A stretch of DNA of 64,000 nt from Gibbula magus (taxonomy: Eukaryota; Mollusca; Gastropoda; Trochida; Trochidae), in contig OW388294.1 of NCBI GenBank assembly GCA_936450465.1, positions 69,412,075-69,476,074 of the forward strand, in the 5' to 3' direction. How positions within the stretch are numbered: position 1 is the first letter of the stretch; every line of letters starts with the position of its first letter. Shown here in pieces: positions 24,768 to 34,777 of the stretch. The notes under the pieces are model-generated. The model was not told the DNA's origin. It did not search any database and saw nothing but the letters and a program-made list of their open reading frames with translations. The position numbers and the translations under genes are program-made.

Positions 24768-25379
24768 CTGGAAGTCAGGGAGGTAAGAACTTTCTGGATT
24801 GAGCTCTGTTAAGAGTTGTAACTGAAATTTACTAAGGTTGGACCTTCTTATATACTAGTCTAATGGATAATGGAGAGTTGTTAAGGTAGAGAACCCTTTC
24901 TACTTTTTACATCAAAGGGAACTATCATCACCCTCATTAAATAGTGTGTTCTTTAGCATTAAGAATGTTTTGTTGTTATTTTCAGAAGTTCAAGAAACAT
25001 GAAAAGCTTTCGCCTGAAATTACTTAAGCAAATATAAGGATAAAAGTGTACACTATCAAAACAAAGGAGAAGATAATTGGAATGTGTTTCTACAATGGCC
25101 AGCTGTATCTCTTCACCCATTTCAAAGAATATGTTTAGCTCAATTTTCGATGTAGTGAATTAATGTGGGTATTTGTAAAGAGAGTAATGTGGATTTTCTC
25201 ATTACTTAAACTACCGTTATTTTATTCACATTCTGAAAGAATATCATAAAAACAAAACTCGCTTCTTGTATTTGACGTTTTTTTTATTATTAGAAACAAC
25301 ATAAAAGAGTAATAAAACACAACAATTGTAAACATAGTTGTAATGACATATTCAACACATGCTACATTGAAGTCCGTCC

Positions 25380-25982
25380 TTAATGAATGTTCTCATCACT
25401 GAAGCCGACTCTTTTGGCATACTTTGCAGTACTTGGAGTTTTCTTTATTCTAGATCTGATGGCCTTCCTCGTGATGCTACTTCTCTTAAAGTTGTTTCCT
25501 GAAGATACGTCCTCTGACAGCGATGTCAGCGAGGAGTTAAGCACAAGCTGTGCCTTTAGCTTCAGCTGACGTCCCCTAGAATGGAATTCGGCATCTTTAC
25601 GTCTAATGGAGCTGACTCTCTTGTTCATCTGTATCAGACGATTCTGCAACACCTTTGTTCGTAGAGTAGGAGCTGATTTTTGTTGTGTTGTGTTGTTAGG
25701 TTCTTGGAGTAGTTCTTGTGCTTTTATCCTGAGCATTCGGCTCTTTTCTGCAAGTTCTTCATCTTTCTTGTGAAGCGGACTGCGTCGTTTTTTTATCATA
25801 AGGAGACGGTTGTTAAGGGCCTTGGTGCGTACTGCCCTTGTGGTGTGTGCAAGATTGCTGAAAAGACGTTTCTTTTGACAGCACTGGCAGTCGGAGTTGG
25901 CCACCGCGTGATCCTCTAACCAACTGAGAACCTTTCTTTTGGGTGTAGTTAAGTCATGGCAACTGAGACTGTTAGCATTCAT
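25380..25982 (-). CDS. Gene A copy, short form (200 aa)
   Basis: Open, Asn120, no private protein change. TATA box at 26056-26063. Confidence 0.77.
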   Translation of the reverse strand: MNANSLSCHDLTTPKRKVLSWLEDHAVANSDCQCCQKKRLFSNLAHTTRAVRTKALNNRLLMIKKRRSPLHKKDEELAEKSRMLRIKAQELLQEPNNTTQQKSAPTLRTKVLQNRLIQMNKRVSSIRRKDAEFHSRGRQLKLKAQLVLNSSLTSLSEDVSSGNNFKRSSITRKAIRSRIKKTPSTAKYAKRVGFSDENIH

Positions 25983-26055
25983 ATTACTCGTATTGATATC
26001 CTGACGTTCGTGACAAGAGTTGAGTGAGAGTTGTAATGGTGAACACAACTCACCT

Positions 26056-26063
26056 CTTTTATA
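26056..26063 (-). promoter_or_regulatory. Gene A core promoter: TATA box
   Basis: TATAAAAG on the minus strand. The presumed start is about 30 bp further, near 26034, in CCATTACAACTCT. An E-box-like CACCTG (26065-26070) touches the upstream side, and two TAATTA homeodomain-type sites lie at 26087-26092 and 26094-26099. These elements recur in the other gene A promoters. Function is inferred from position only. Confidence 0.75.
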
Positions 26064-27325
26064 CCAGGTGGTCTATGTTTCTTGCCTAATTACTAATTAC
26101 GCTTCAAAGAGGCCTCAATTGAGACTGGGCAAAGATATTTTCAATTCCAGAGAGTGGTTATCCTATTATTCAATTGCATCAATCAAAACATCTTACTAAT
26201 TACTCATCCAGCAGCAAGTTTGTTATTTGCAATCAATTATACTTCAAAGACTTGAGCAATCAACCTGTCACAACAACCAATTGAAATTAACCCAGTCATT
26301 TATGACTAAATCCTCCTTGGTTGAAAAGCACATACTTTTCTAAGTAATTGGTAATATTTGTCAATCGTTTTTAACTGTATGATCTGTGTATTTCACGAAA
26401 TCCCTAGTTTACACATGAAACCAGTCATATTCATTATATTTCACTGATAACACACTGTCTTAACGGGTAGGACGTGAGGAAGTTGTTATCCTGAAAAAGA
26501 ATTTGCTCATGTATTCTGCTTCTAAATGTGTTTTAAGGGTAAATACCTCAGAAATGCATATTTGTACAGTTGAATTGTACTGTAAAGGAATTTTCTCATG
26601 TATTCAACTTCTAAATGCCCTTTAAGGGCAAATATCTAAGAAATACATGTTTGTACATTTGATTTGTGCTGTAGAATTTGTATCAGTAAAATATGGTAAC
26701 CTTTAAGGGACACCTTTTTTGGACGTCTTTGGCACTTTTGCACATGTCTTTTTAATCTTTTAATTATGAATCCTAATGACTAAATCACCAATGTATACAG
26801 ACAAAATACTCAAAATACATATATTATTTTAACATTTGAGAACCAAGTTTTAATCAGTAGTAGACCAAATTAATTGCTATCTCTTTCAATCGAGAACATA
26901 TTGTAATTGAACATTGATGCCATTTCTAACTATCTTATAAATGTATGTTGTACTTATAAGTAAACATTATGTATGTGAAGAAATTGCACATACTCTTCAT
27001 TCTTTAGTTGATCAGGAAACATATATTAATACATTCTTAACATGTGAATGTGTGATCTTTTAAGGGCATTATACAAGTCGCATACATAAGAACAGGAGGA
27101 TTATTTTTGGATAACAACTTTTTAAATTTGGAAATACACAACGTTTCTGAGTATATACTCAGTCCTTCAATAGGGTAGATTTGTAGGAAAATAACAAAAT
27201 GAGATACATTTACATAGCAAACAAAACAATGGTGAGGAAAATCTTTCTGTTCCAACGTGAATGCCTATTTTGATCCATTCCCAAATTATATGAATAAAAC
27301 AAAAGGCAACAATGTATTCAGCACA
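26064..27325. other. Spacer 1 of the unit, no gene
   Basis: AT-rich sequence between the gene A promoter and the gene B poly(A) signal. It contains the 89 bp repeat pair and several TTTAAGGG motifs. Minus-strand frames of 72 and 81 codons at 27037-27255 and 27167-27412 overlap it. They are repeated in every unit, but the second runs across the gene B poly(A) signal and neither has a promoter, so I do not call them genes. Confidence 0.6.
26499..26676 (+). repeat. Two 89 bp direct repeats inside spacer 1
   Basis: 26499-26587 and 26588-26676 align along their whole length: both begin GAATTT(G/T)CTCATGTATTC and share CTTCTAAATG, TTTAAGGG, AATA(T/C)CT and TTTGTACA. Identity is moderate, so the duplication is older than the array's last homogenisation. 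The TTAA transposon at 5756 entered the second of the two repeats. Confidence 0.75.
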
Positions 27326-27331
27326 TTTATT
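27326..27331 (-). terminator. Gene B poly(A) signal
   Basis: AATAAA on the minus strand, 142 bp past the gene B stop, followed by a GT-rich stretch. Predicts an mRNA of roughly 430 nt before the tail. Confidence 0.6.
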
Positions 27332-27472
27332 TTTCAAGTAATAACCACAGTAACATTTCTTATAACGTGACCAATTAGTTGTTAAATTATGTTCTTGTAG
27401 CATGAACGCCATACATGAAACATCCCCAATAGCACAACATTCTACTACTGGTTACCAACAACATTGCCCTTG

Positions 27473-27691
27473 TCATAATGTATATTCATAGCCATGTTGG
27501 AGACAAATCTTCAGTTCGTGTGCAGATGATACGGATACTACGTCTGAGGTAACTATATCTTCCTTGGGTGTCACTGATGTCGTGGCTGGCTTCACGTCGA
27601 TAAAGAAGTTAACGTTGAGATGCTCCTGAAGCCATCTTGAAACCTTTCTTGTTGAACGTTGTCCCGAAATGGTGGTGTTTGATTTTTCCAT
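27473..27691 (-). CDS. Gene B, reference copy (72 aa, unknown function)
   Basis: A short intronless gene. The ATG at 27691 is the first after the likely start site near 27747, giving a leader of 56 nt. The protein has a basic, Ser/Thr-rich N-terminus and the motif RKVSRWLQEH at residues 15-24, matching RKVLSWLEDH at residues 16-25 of gene A. It continues with a Thr/Val/Asp-rich middle (residues 36-56) and the tail ELKICLQHGYEYTL. It has no signal peptide, membrane segment or known domain that I can recognise. Among 19 copies I saw only protein-changing differences (Leu64Phe, Val51Glu, Ser9Thr, Asp32Ala, one stop) and no silent one. A non-coding transcript is the alternative; the clean promoter and poly(A) signal and the motif shared with gene A favour a protein. 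Confidence 0.75.
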   Translation of the reverse strand: MEKSNTTISGQRSTRKVSRWLQEHLNVNFFIDVKPATTSVTPKEDIVTSDVVSVSSAHELKICLQHGYEYTL

Positions 27692-27740
27692 CTGGAAGTC
27701 AGGGAGGTAAGAACTTTCTGGATTGAGCTCTGTTAAGAGT

Positions 27741-27778
27741 TGTAACTGAAATTTACTAAGGTTGGACCTTCTTATATA
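27741..27778 (-). promoter_or_regulatory. Gene B core promoter: TATA box and initiator
   Basis: TATATAAG (27771-27778) is followed by an initiator TTTCAGTT whose A falls near 27747, at the standard TATA distance. The initiator runs straight into TTACAACTCT, the same ten bases found at the gene A start site. TCAGTT is a typical invertebrate initiator. Confidence 0.8.
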
Positions 27779-28206
27779 CTAGTCTAATGGATAATGGAGA
27801 GTTGTTAAGGTAGAGAACCCTTTCTACTTTTTACATCAAAGGGAACTATCATCACCCTCATTAAATAGTGTGTTCTTTAGCATTAAGAATGTTTTGTTGT
27901 TATTTTCAGAAGTTCAAGAAACATGAAAAGCTTTCGCCTGAAATTACTTAAGCAAATATAAGGATAAAAGTGTACACTATCAAAACAAAGGAGAAGATAA
28001 TTGGAATGTGTTTCTACAATGGCCAGCTGTATCTCTTCACCCATTTCAAAGAATATGTTTAGCTCAATTATCGATGAAGTGAATTAATGTGGGTATTTGT
28101 AAAGAGAGTAATGTGGATTTTCTCATTACTTAAACTACCGTTATTTTATTCACATTCTGAAAGAATATCATAAAAACAAAACTCGCTTCTTGTATTTGAC
28201 GTTTTT
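27779..28206. other. Spacer 2 of the unit, no gene
   Basis: About 430 bp between the gene B TATA box and the gene A poly(A) signal. AT-rich with no open frame of note. It carries a further ACAACTCT about 40 bp upstream of the gene B TATA box. A base pair of variants (AATTATCGATGAAG, AATTTTCGATGTAG and mixtures) marks unit lineages here. Probably holds the gene B upstream promoter. Confidence 0.6.
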
Positions 28207-28212
28207 TTTATT
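28207..28212 (-). terminator. Gene A poly(A) signal
   Basis: AATAAA on the minus strand, 64 bp past the gene A stop in the long form. Predicts an mRNA of roughly 770 nt before the tail. Confidence 0.6.
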
Positions 28213-28275
28213 ATTAGAAACAACATAAAAGAGTAATAAAACACAACAATTGTAAACATAGTTGTAATGACATAT

Positions 28276-28917
28276 TCAACACATGCTACATTGAAGTCCG
28301 TCCTTAATGAATGTTCTCATCACTGAAGCCGACTCTTTTGGCATACTTTGCAGAGAAAGAGAGGACCTTGGAGTTTTCTTTATTCTAGATCTGATGGCCT
28401 TCCTCGTGATGCTACTTCTCTTAAAGTTGTTTCCTGAAGATACGTCCTCTGACAGCGATGTCAGCGAGGAGTTAAGCACAAGCTGTGCCTTTAGCTTCAG
28501 CTGACGTCCCCTAGAATGGAATTCGGCATCTTTACGTCTAATGGAGCTGACTCTCTTTTTCATCTGTATCAGACGATTCTGCAACACCTTTGTTCGTAGA
28601 GTAGGAGCTGATTTTTGTTGTGTTGTGTTGTTAGGTTCTTGGAGTAGTTCTTGTGCTTTTATCCTGAGCATTCGGCTCTTTTCTGCAAGTTCTTCATCTT
28701 TCTTGTGAAGCGGACTGCGTCGTTTTTTTATCATAAGGAGACGGTTGTTAAGGGCCTTGGTGCGTACTGCCCTTGTGGTGTGTGCAAGATTGCTGAAAAG
28801 ACGTTTCTTTTGACAGCACTGGCAGTCGGAGTTGGCCACCGCGTGATCCTCTAACCAACTGAGAACCTTTCTTTTGGGTGTAGTTAAGTCATGGCAACTG
28901 AGACTGTTAGCATTCAT
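28276..28917 (-). CDS. Gene A, reference copy, long form (213 aa, basic repeat protein)
   Basis: Intronless. The start is the ATG at 28917, the first after the likely start site near 28969. The frame is open further upstream to a TTG at 28983, but that lies before the expected start of transcription. Features: TTPKRKVLSWLEDH (residues 12-25), a proline-directed site followed by the motif shared with gene B; a Cys cluster CQCC (32-35); then two repeats spaced 56 residues apart. These begin at Arg52 and Arg108 and share RTK-x-L-x-NRL-x3-KKR-x-S, KD-x-E and KAQ. A weaker third start, RKAIRSR, lies at 172-178. The repeats are rich in Lys/Arg with heptad-like Leu, so a coiled coil or nucleic-acid contact is possible. 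KKRRSP looks like a nuclear signal. No family recognised. Confidence 0.8.
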   Translation of the reverse strand: MNANSLSCHDLTTPKRKVLSWLEDHAVANSDCQCCQKKRLFSNLAHTTRAVRTKALNNRLLMIKKRRSPLHKKDEELAEKSRMLRIKAQELLQEPNNTTQQKSAPTLRTKVLQNRLIQMKKRVSSIRRKDAEFHSRGRQLKLKAQLVLNSSLTSLSEDVSSGNNFKRSSITRKAIRSRIKKTPRSSLSLQSMPKESASVMRTFIKDGLQCSMC

Positions 28918-30407
28918 ATTACTCGTATTGATATCCTGACGTTCGTGACAAGAGTTGAGTGAGAGTTGTAATGGTGAACACAACTCACCTCTTTTATACC
29001 AGGTGGTCTATGTTTCTTGCCTAATTACTAATTACGCTTCATAGAGGCCTCAATTGAGACTGGGCAAAGATCTTTTCAATTCCAGAGAGTGGTTATCCTA
29101 TTATTCAATTGCATCAATCAAAACATCTTACTAATTACTCATCCAGCAGCAAGTTTGTTATTTGCAATCAATTATACTTCAAAGACTTGAGCAATCAACC
29201 TGTCACAACAACCAATTGAAATTAACCCAGTCATTTATGACTAAATCCTCCTTGGTTGAAAAGCACATACTTTTCTAAGTAATTGGTAATATTTGTCAAT
29301 CGTTTTTAACTGTATGATCTGTGTATTTCACGAAATCCCTAGTTTACACATGAAACCAGTCATATTCATTATATTTCACTGATAACACACTGTCTTAACG
29401 GGTAGGACGTGAGGAAGTTGTTATCCTGAAAAAGAATTTGCTCATGTATTCTGCTTTTAAATGTGTTTTAAGGGTAAATACCTCAGAAATGCATATTTGT
29501 ACAGTTGAATTGTACTGTAAAGGAATTTTCTCATGTATTCAACTTCTAAATGCCCTTTAAGGGCAAATATCTAAGAAATACATGTTTGTACATTTGATTT
29601 GTGCTGTAGAATTTGTATCAGTAAAATATGGTAACCTTTAAGGGACACCTTTTTTGGACGTCTTTGGCACTTTTGCACATGTCTTTTTAATCTTTTAATT
29701 ATGAATCCTAATGACTAAATCACCAATGTATACAGACAAAATACTCAAAATACATATATTATTTTAACATTTGAGAACCAAGTTTTAATCAGTAGTAGAC
29801 CAAATTAATTGCTATCTCTTTCAATCGAGAACATATTGTAATTGAACATTGATGCCATTTCTAACTATCTTATAAATGTATGTTGTACTTATAAGTAAAC
29901 ATTATGTATGTGAAGAAATTGCACATACTCTTCATTCTTTAGTTGATCAGGAAACATATATTAATACATTCTTAACATGTGAATGTGTGATCTTTTAAGG
30001 GCATTATACAAGTCGCATACATAAGAACAGGAGGATTATTTTTGGATAACAACTTTTTAAATTTGGAAATACACAACGTTTCTGAGTATATACTCAGTCC
30101 TTCAATAGGGTAGATTTGTAGGAAAATAACAAAATGAGATACATTTACATAGCAAACAAAACAATGGTGAGGAAAATCTTTCTGTTCCAACGTGAATGCC
30201 TATTTTGATCCATTCCCAAATTATATGAATAAAACAAAAGGCAACAATGTATTCAGCACATTTATTTTTCAAGTAATAACCACAGTAACATTTCTTATAA
30301 CGTGACCAATTAGTTGTTGAATTATGTTCTTGTAGCATGAACGCCATACATGAAACATCCCCAATAGCACAACATTCTACTACTGGTTACCAACAACATT
30401 GCCCTTG

Positions 30408-30626
30408 TCATAATGTATATTCATAGCCATGTTGGAGACAAATCTTCAGTTCGTGTGCAGATGATACGGATACTACGTCTGAGGTAACTATATCTTCCTT
30501 GGGTGTCACTGATGTCGTGGCTGGCTTCACGTCGATAAAGAAGTTAACGTTGAGATGCTCCTGAAGCCATCTTGAAACCTTTCTTGTTGAACGTTGTCCC
30601 GAAATGGTGGTGTTTGATTTTTCCAT
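30408..30626 (-). CDS. Gene B copy 9 (72 aa)
   Basis: Open, consensus protein. TATA box at 30706-30713. Confidence 0.75.
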   Translation of the reverse strand: MEKSNTTISGQRSTRKVSRWLQEHLNVNFFIDVKPATTSVTPKEDIVTSDVVSVSSAHELKICLQHGYEYTL

Positions 30627-31238
30627 CTGGAAGTCAGGGAGGTAAGAACTTTCTGGATTGAGCTCTGTTAAGAGTTGTAACTGAAATTTACTAAGGTTGG
30701 ACCTTCTTATATACTAGTCTAATGGATAATGGAGAGTTGTTAAGGTAGAGAACCCTTTCTACTTTTTACATCAAAGGGAACTATCATCACCCTCATTAAA
30801 TAGTGTGTTCTTTAGCATTAAGAATGTTTTGTTGTTATTTTCAGAAGTTCAAGAAACATGAAAAGCTTTCGCCTGAAATTACTTAAGCAAATATAAGGAT
30901 AAAAGTGTACACTATCAAAACAAAGGAGAAGATAATTGGAATGTGTTTCTACAATGGCCAGCTGTATCTCTTCACCCATTTCAAAGAATATGTTTAGCTC
31001 AATTTTCGATGTAGTGAATTAATGTGGGTATTTGTAAAGAGAGTAATGTGGATTTTCTCATTACTTAAACTACCGTTATTTTATTCACATTCTGAAAGAA
31101 TATCATAAAAACAAAACTCGCTTCTTGTATTTGACGTTTTTTTTATTATTAGAAACAACATAAAAGAGTAATAAAACACAACAATTGTAAACATAGTTGT
31201 AATGACATATTCAACACATGCTACATTGAAGTCCGTCC

Positions 31239-31841
31239 TTAATGAATGTTCTCATCACTGAAGCCGACTCTTTTGGCATACTTTGCAGTACTTGGAGTTT
31301 TCTTTATTCTAGATCTGATGGCCTTCCTCGTGATGCTACTTCTCTTAAAGTTGTTTCCTGAAGATACGTCCTCTGACAGCGATGTCAGCGAGGAGTTAAG
31401 CACAAGCTGTGCCTTTAGCTTCAGCTGACGTCCCCTAGAATGGAATTCGGCATCTTTACGTCTAATGGAGCTGACTCTCTTGTTCATCTGTATCAGACGA
31501 TTCTGCAACACCTTTGTTCGTAGAGTAGGAGCTGATTTTTGTTGTGTTGTGTTGTTAGGTTCTTGGAGTAGTTCTTGTGCTTTTATCCTGAGCATTCGGC
31601 TCTTTTCTGCAAGTTCTTCATCTTTCTTGTGAAGCGGACTGCGTCGTTTTTTTATCATAAGGAGACGGTTGTTAAGGGCCTTGGTGCGTACTGCCCTTGT
31701 GGTGTGTGCAAGATTGCTGAAAAGACGTTTCTTTTGACAGCACTGGCAGTCGGAGTTGGCCACCGCGTGATCCTCTAACCAACTGAGAACCTTTCTTTTG
31801 GGTGTAGTTAAGTCATGGCAACTGAGACTGTTAGCATTCAT
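31239..31841 (-). CDS. Gene A copy, short form (200 aa)
   Basis: Open, Asn120. A short-form copy flanked on both sides by long-form copies. TATA box at 31915-31922. Confidence 0.77.
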   Translation of the reverse strand: MNANSLSCHDLTTPKRKVLSWLEDHAVANSDCQCCQKKRLFSNLAHTTRAVRTKALNNRLLMIKKRRSPLHKKDEELAEKSRMLRIKAQELLQEPNNTTQQKSAPTLRTKVLQNRLIQMNKRVSSIRRKDAEFHSRGRQLKLKAQLVLNSSLTSLSEDVSSGNNFKRSSITRKAIRSRIKKTPSTAKYAKRVGFSDENIH

Positions 31842-33332
31842 ATTACTCGTATTGATATCCTGACGTTCGTGACAAGAGTTGAGTGAGAGTTGTAATGGTG
31901 AACACAACTCACCTCTTTTATACCAGGTGGTCTATGTTTCTTGCCTAATTACTAATTACGCTTCAAAGAGGCCTCAATTGAGACTGGGCAAAGATCTTTT
32001 CAATTCCAGAGAGTGGTTATCCTATTATTCAATTGCATCAATCAAAACATCTTACTAATTACTCATCCAGCAGCAAGTTTGTTATTTGCAATCAATTATA
32101 CTTCAAAGACTTGAGCAATCAACCTGTCACAACAACCAATTGAAATTAACCCAGTCATTTATGACTAAATCCTCCTTGGTTGAAAAGCACATACTTTTCT
32201 AAGTAATTGGTAATATTTGTCAATCGTTTTTAACTGTATGATCTGTGTATTTCACGAAATCCCTAGTTTACACATGAAACCAGTCATATTCATTATATTT
32301 CACTGATAACACACTGTCTTAACGGGTAGGACGTGAGGAAGTTGTTATCCTGAAAAAGAATTTGCTCATGTATTCTGCTTCTAAATGTGTTTTAAGGGTA
32401 AATACCTCAGAAATGCATATTTGTACAGTTGAATTGTACTGTAAAGGAATTTTTCTCATGTATTCAACTTCTAAATGCCCTTTAAGGGCAAATATCTAAG
32501 AAATACATGTTTGTACATTTGATTTGTGCTGTAGAATTTGTATCAGTAAAATATGGTAACCTTTAAGGGACACCTTTTTTGGACGTCTTTGGCACTTTTG
32601 CACATGTCTTTTTAATCTTTTAATTATGAATCCTAATGACTAAATCACCAATGTATACAGACAAAATACTCAAAATACATATATTATTTTAACATTTGAG
32701 AACCAAGTTTTAATCAGTAGTAGACCAAATTAATTGCTATCTCTTTCAATCGAGAACATATTGTAATTGAACATTGATGCCATTTCTAACTATCTTATAA
32801 ATGTATGTTGTACTTATAAGTAAACATTATGTATGTGAAGAAATTGCACATACTCTTCATTCTTTAGTTGATCAGGAAACATATATTAATACATTCTTAA
32901 CATGTGAATGTGTGATCTTTTAAGGGCATTATACAAGTCGCATACATAAGAACAGGAGGATTATTTTTGGATAACAACTTTTTAAATTTGGAAATACACA
33001 ACGTTTCTGAGTATATACTCAGTCCTTCAATAGGGTAGATTTGTAGGAAAATAACAAAATGAGATACATTTACATAGCAAACAAAACAATGGTGAGGAAA
33101 ATCTTTCTGTTCCAACGTGAATGCCTATTTTGATCCATTCCCAAATTATATGAATAAAACAAAAGGCAACAATGTATTCAGCACATTTATTTTTCAAGTA
33201 ATAACCACAGTAACATTTCTTATAACGTGACCAATTAGTTGTTAAATTATGTTCTTGTAGCATGAACGCCATACATGAAACATCCCCAATAGCACAACAT
33301 TCTACTACTGGTTACCAACAACATTGCCCTTG

Positions 33333-33551
33333 TCATAATGTATATTCATAGCCATGTTGGAGACAAATCTTCAGTTCGTGTGCAGATGATACGGATACTA
33401 CGTCTGAGGTAACTATATCTTCCTTGGGTGTCACTGATGTCGTGGCTGGCTTCACGTCGATAAAGAAGTTAACGTTGAGATGCTCCTGAAGCCATCTTGA
33501 AACCTTTCTTGTTGAACGTTGTCCCGAAATGGTGGTGTTTGATTTTTCCAT
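33333..33551 (-). CDS. Gene B copy 10 (72 aa)
   Basis: Open, consensus protein. TATA box at 33631-33638. Confidence 0.75.
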   Translation of the reverse strand: MEKSNTTISGQRSTRKVSRWLQEHLNVNFFIDVKPATTSVTPKEDIVTSDVVSVSSAHELKICLQHGYEYTL

Positions 33552-34135
33552 CTGGAAGTCAGGGAGGTAAGAACTTTCTGGATTGAGCTCTGTTAAGAGT
33601 TGTAACTGAAATTTACTAAGGTTGGACCTTCTTATATACTAGTCTAATGGATAATGGAGAGTTGTTAAGGTAGAGAACCCTTTCTACTTTTTACATCAAA
33701 GGGAACTATCATCACCCTCATTAAATAGTGTGTTCTTTAGCATTAAGAATGTTTTGTTGTTATTTTCAGAAGTTCAAGAAACATGAAAAGCTTTCGCCTG
33801 AAATTACTTAAGCAAATATAAGGATAAAAGTGTACACTATCAAAACAAAGGAGAAGATAATTGGAATGTGTTTCTACAATGGCCAGCTGTATCTCTTCAC
33901 CCATTTCAAAGAATATGTTTAGCTCAATTATCGATGAAGTGAATTAATGTGGGTATTTGTAAAGAGAGTAATGTGGATTTTCTCATTACTTAAACTACCG
34001 TTATTTTATTCACATTCTGAAAGAATATCATAAAAACAAAACTCGCTTCTTGTATTTGACGTTTTTTTTATTATTAGAAACAACATAAAAGAGTAATAAA
34101 ACACAACAATTGTAAACATAGTTGTAATGACATAT

Positions 34136-34777
34136 TCAACCCATGCTACATTGAAGTCCGTCCTTAATGAATGTTCTCATCACTGAAGCCGACTCTTTTG
34201 GCATACTTTGCAGAGAAAGAGAGGACCTTGGAGTTTTCTTTATTCTAGATCTGATGGCCTTCCTCGTGATGCTACTTCTCTTAAAGTTGTTTCCTGAAGA
34301 TACGTCCTCTGACAGCGATGTCAGCGAGGAGTTAAGCACAAGCTGTGCCTTTAGCTTCAGCTGACGTCCCCTAGAATGGAATTCGGCATCTTTACGTCTA
34401 ATGGAGCTGACTCTCTTGTTCATCTGTATCAGACGATTCTGCAACACCTTTGTTCGTAGAGTAGGAGCTGATTTTTGTTGTGTTGTGTTGTTAGGTTCTT
34501 GGAGTAGTTCTTGTGCTTTTATCCTGAGCATTCGGCTCTTTTCTGCAAGTTCTTCATCTTTCTTGTGAAGCGGACTGCGTCGTTTTTTTATCATAAGGAG
34601 ACGGTTGTTAAGGGCCTTGGTGCGTACTGCCCTTGTGGTGTGTGCAAGATTGCTGAAAAGACGTTTCTTTTGACAGCACTGGCAGTCGGAGTTGGCCACC
34701 GCGTGATCCTCTAACCAACTGAGAACCTTTCTTTTGGGTGTAGTTAAGTCATGGCAACTGAGACTGTTAGCATTCAT
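34136..34777 (-). CDS. Gene A copy, long form with Asn120 (213 aa)
   Basis: Open. Combines the long C-terminus with Asn120, the residue otherwise tied to the short form. The last residue is Gly instead of Cys. TATA box at 34851-34858. Confidence 0.77.
   Translation of the reverse strand: MNANSLSCHDLTTPKRKVLSWLEDHAVANSDCQCCQKKRLFSNLAHTTRAVRTKALNNRLLMIKKRRSPLHKKDEELAEKSRMLRIKAQELLQEPNNTTQQKSAPTLRTKVLQNRLIQMNKRVSSIRRKDAEFHSRGRQLKLKAQLVLNSSLTSLSEDVSSGNNFKRSSITRKAIRSRIKKTPRSSLSLQSMPKESASVMRTFIKDGLQCSMG

Larger units (their letters stand above)
26049..28983 (-). repeat. Reference unit of the array (2935 bp)
   Basis: Taken as the model unit. Map in plus coordinates: gene A TATA of the copy to the left 26056-26063; spacer 1 to 27325 with a pair of 89 bp repeats; gene B poly(A) signal 27326-27331; gene B 27473-27691; gene B start site near 27747 and TATA 27771-27778; spacer 2 27779-28206; gene A poly(A) signal 28207-28212; gene A 28276-28917; gene A start site near 28969. 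The same offsets hold in the other full units. Confidence 0.93.

Noticed and set aside
27037..27255. 72-codon minus-strand frame (MEQKDF...) in every unit
   Set aside because: AT-rich chance frame in the spacer, downstream of the gene B poly(A) signal, with no promoter or recognisable motif.
27167..27412. 81-codon minus-strand frame after gene B, present in every unit
   Set aside because: It spans the gene B poly(A) signal, has no promoter of its own, and changes (Leu/Ser, Trp/Cys) look unconstrained. Presence in every unit is only due to the array.
28307..28854. Plus-strand frames of 60-67 codons opposite gene A
   Set aside because: They are antisense shadows of gene A; no plus-strand promoter or poly(A) signal is seen.
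28918..28983. Start of gene A at an upstream TTG
   Set aside because: Not an ATG, and it lies before the expected transcription start about 30 bp after the TATA box.
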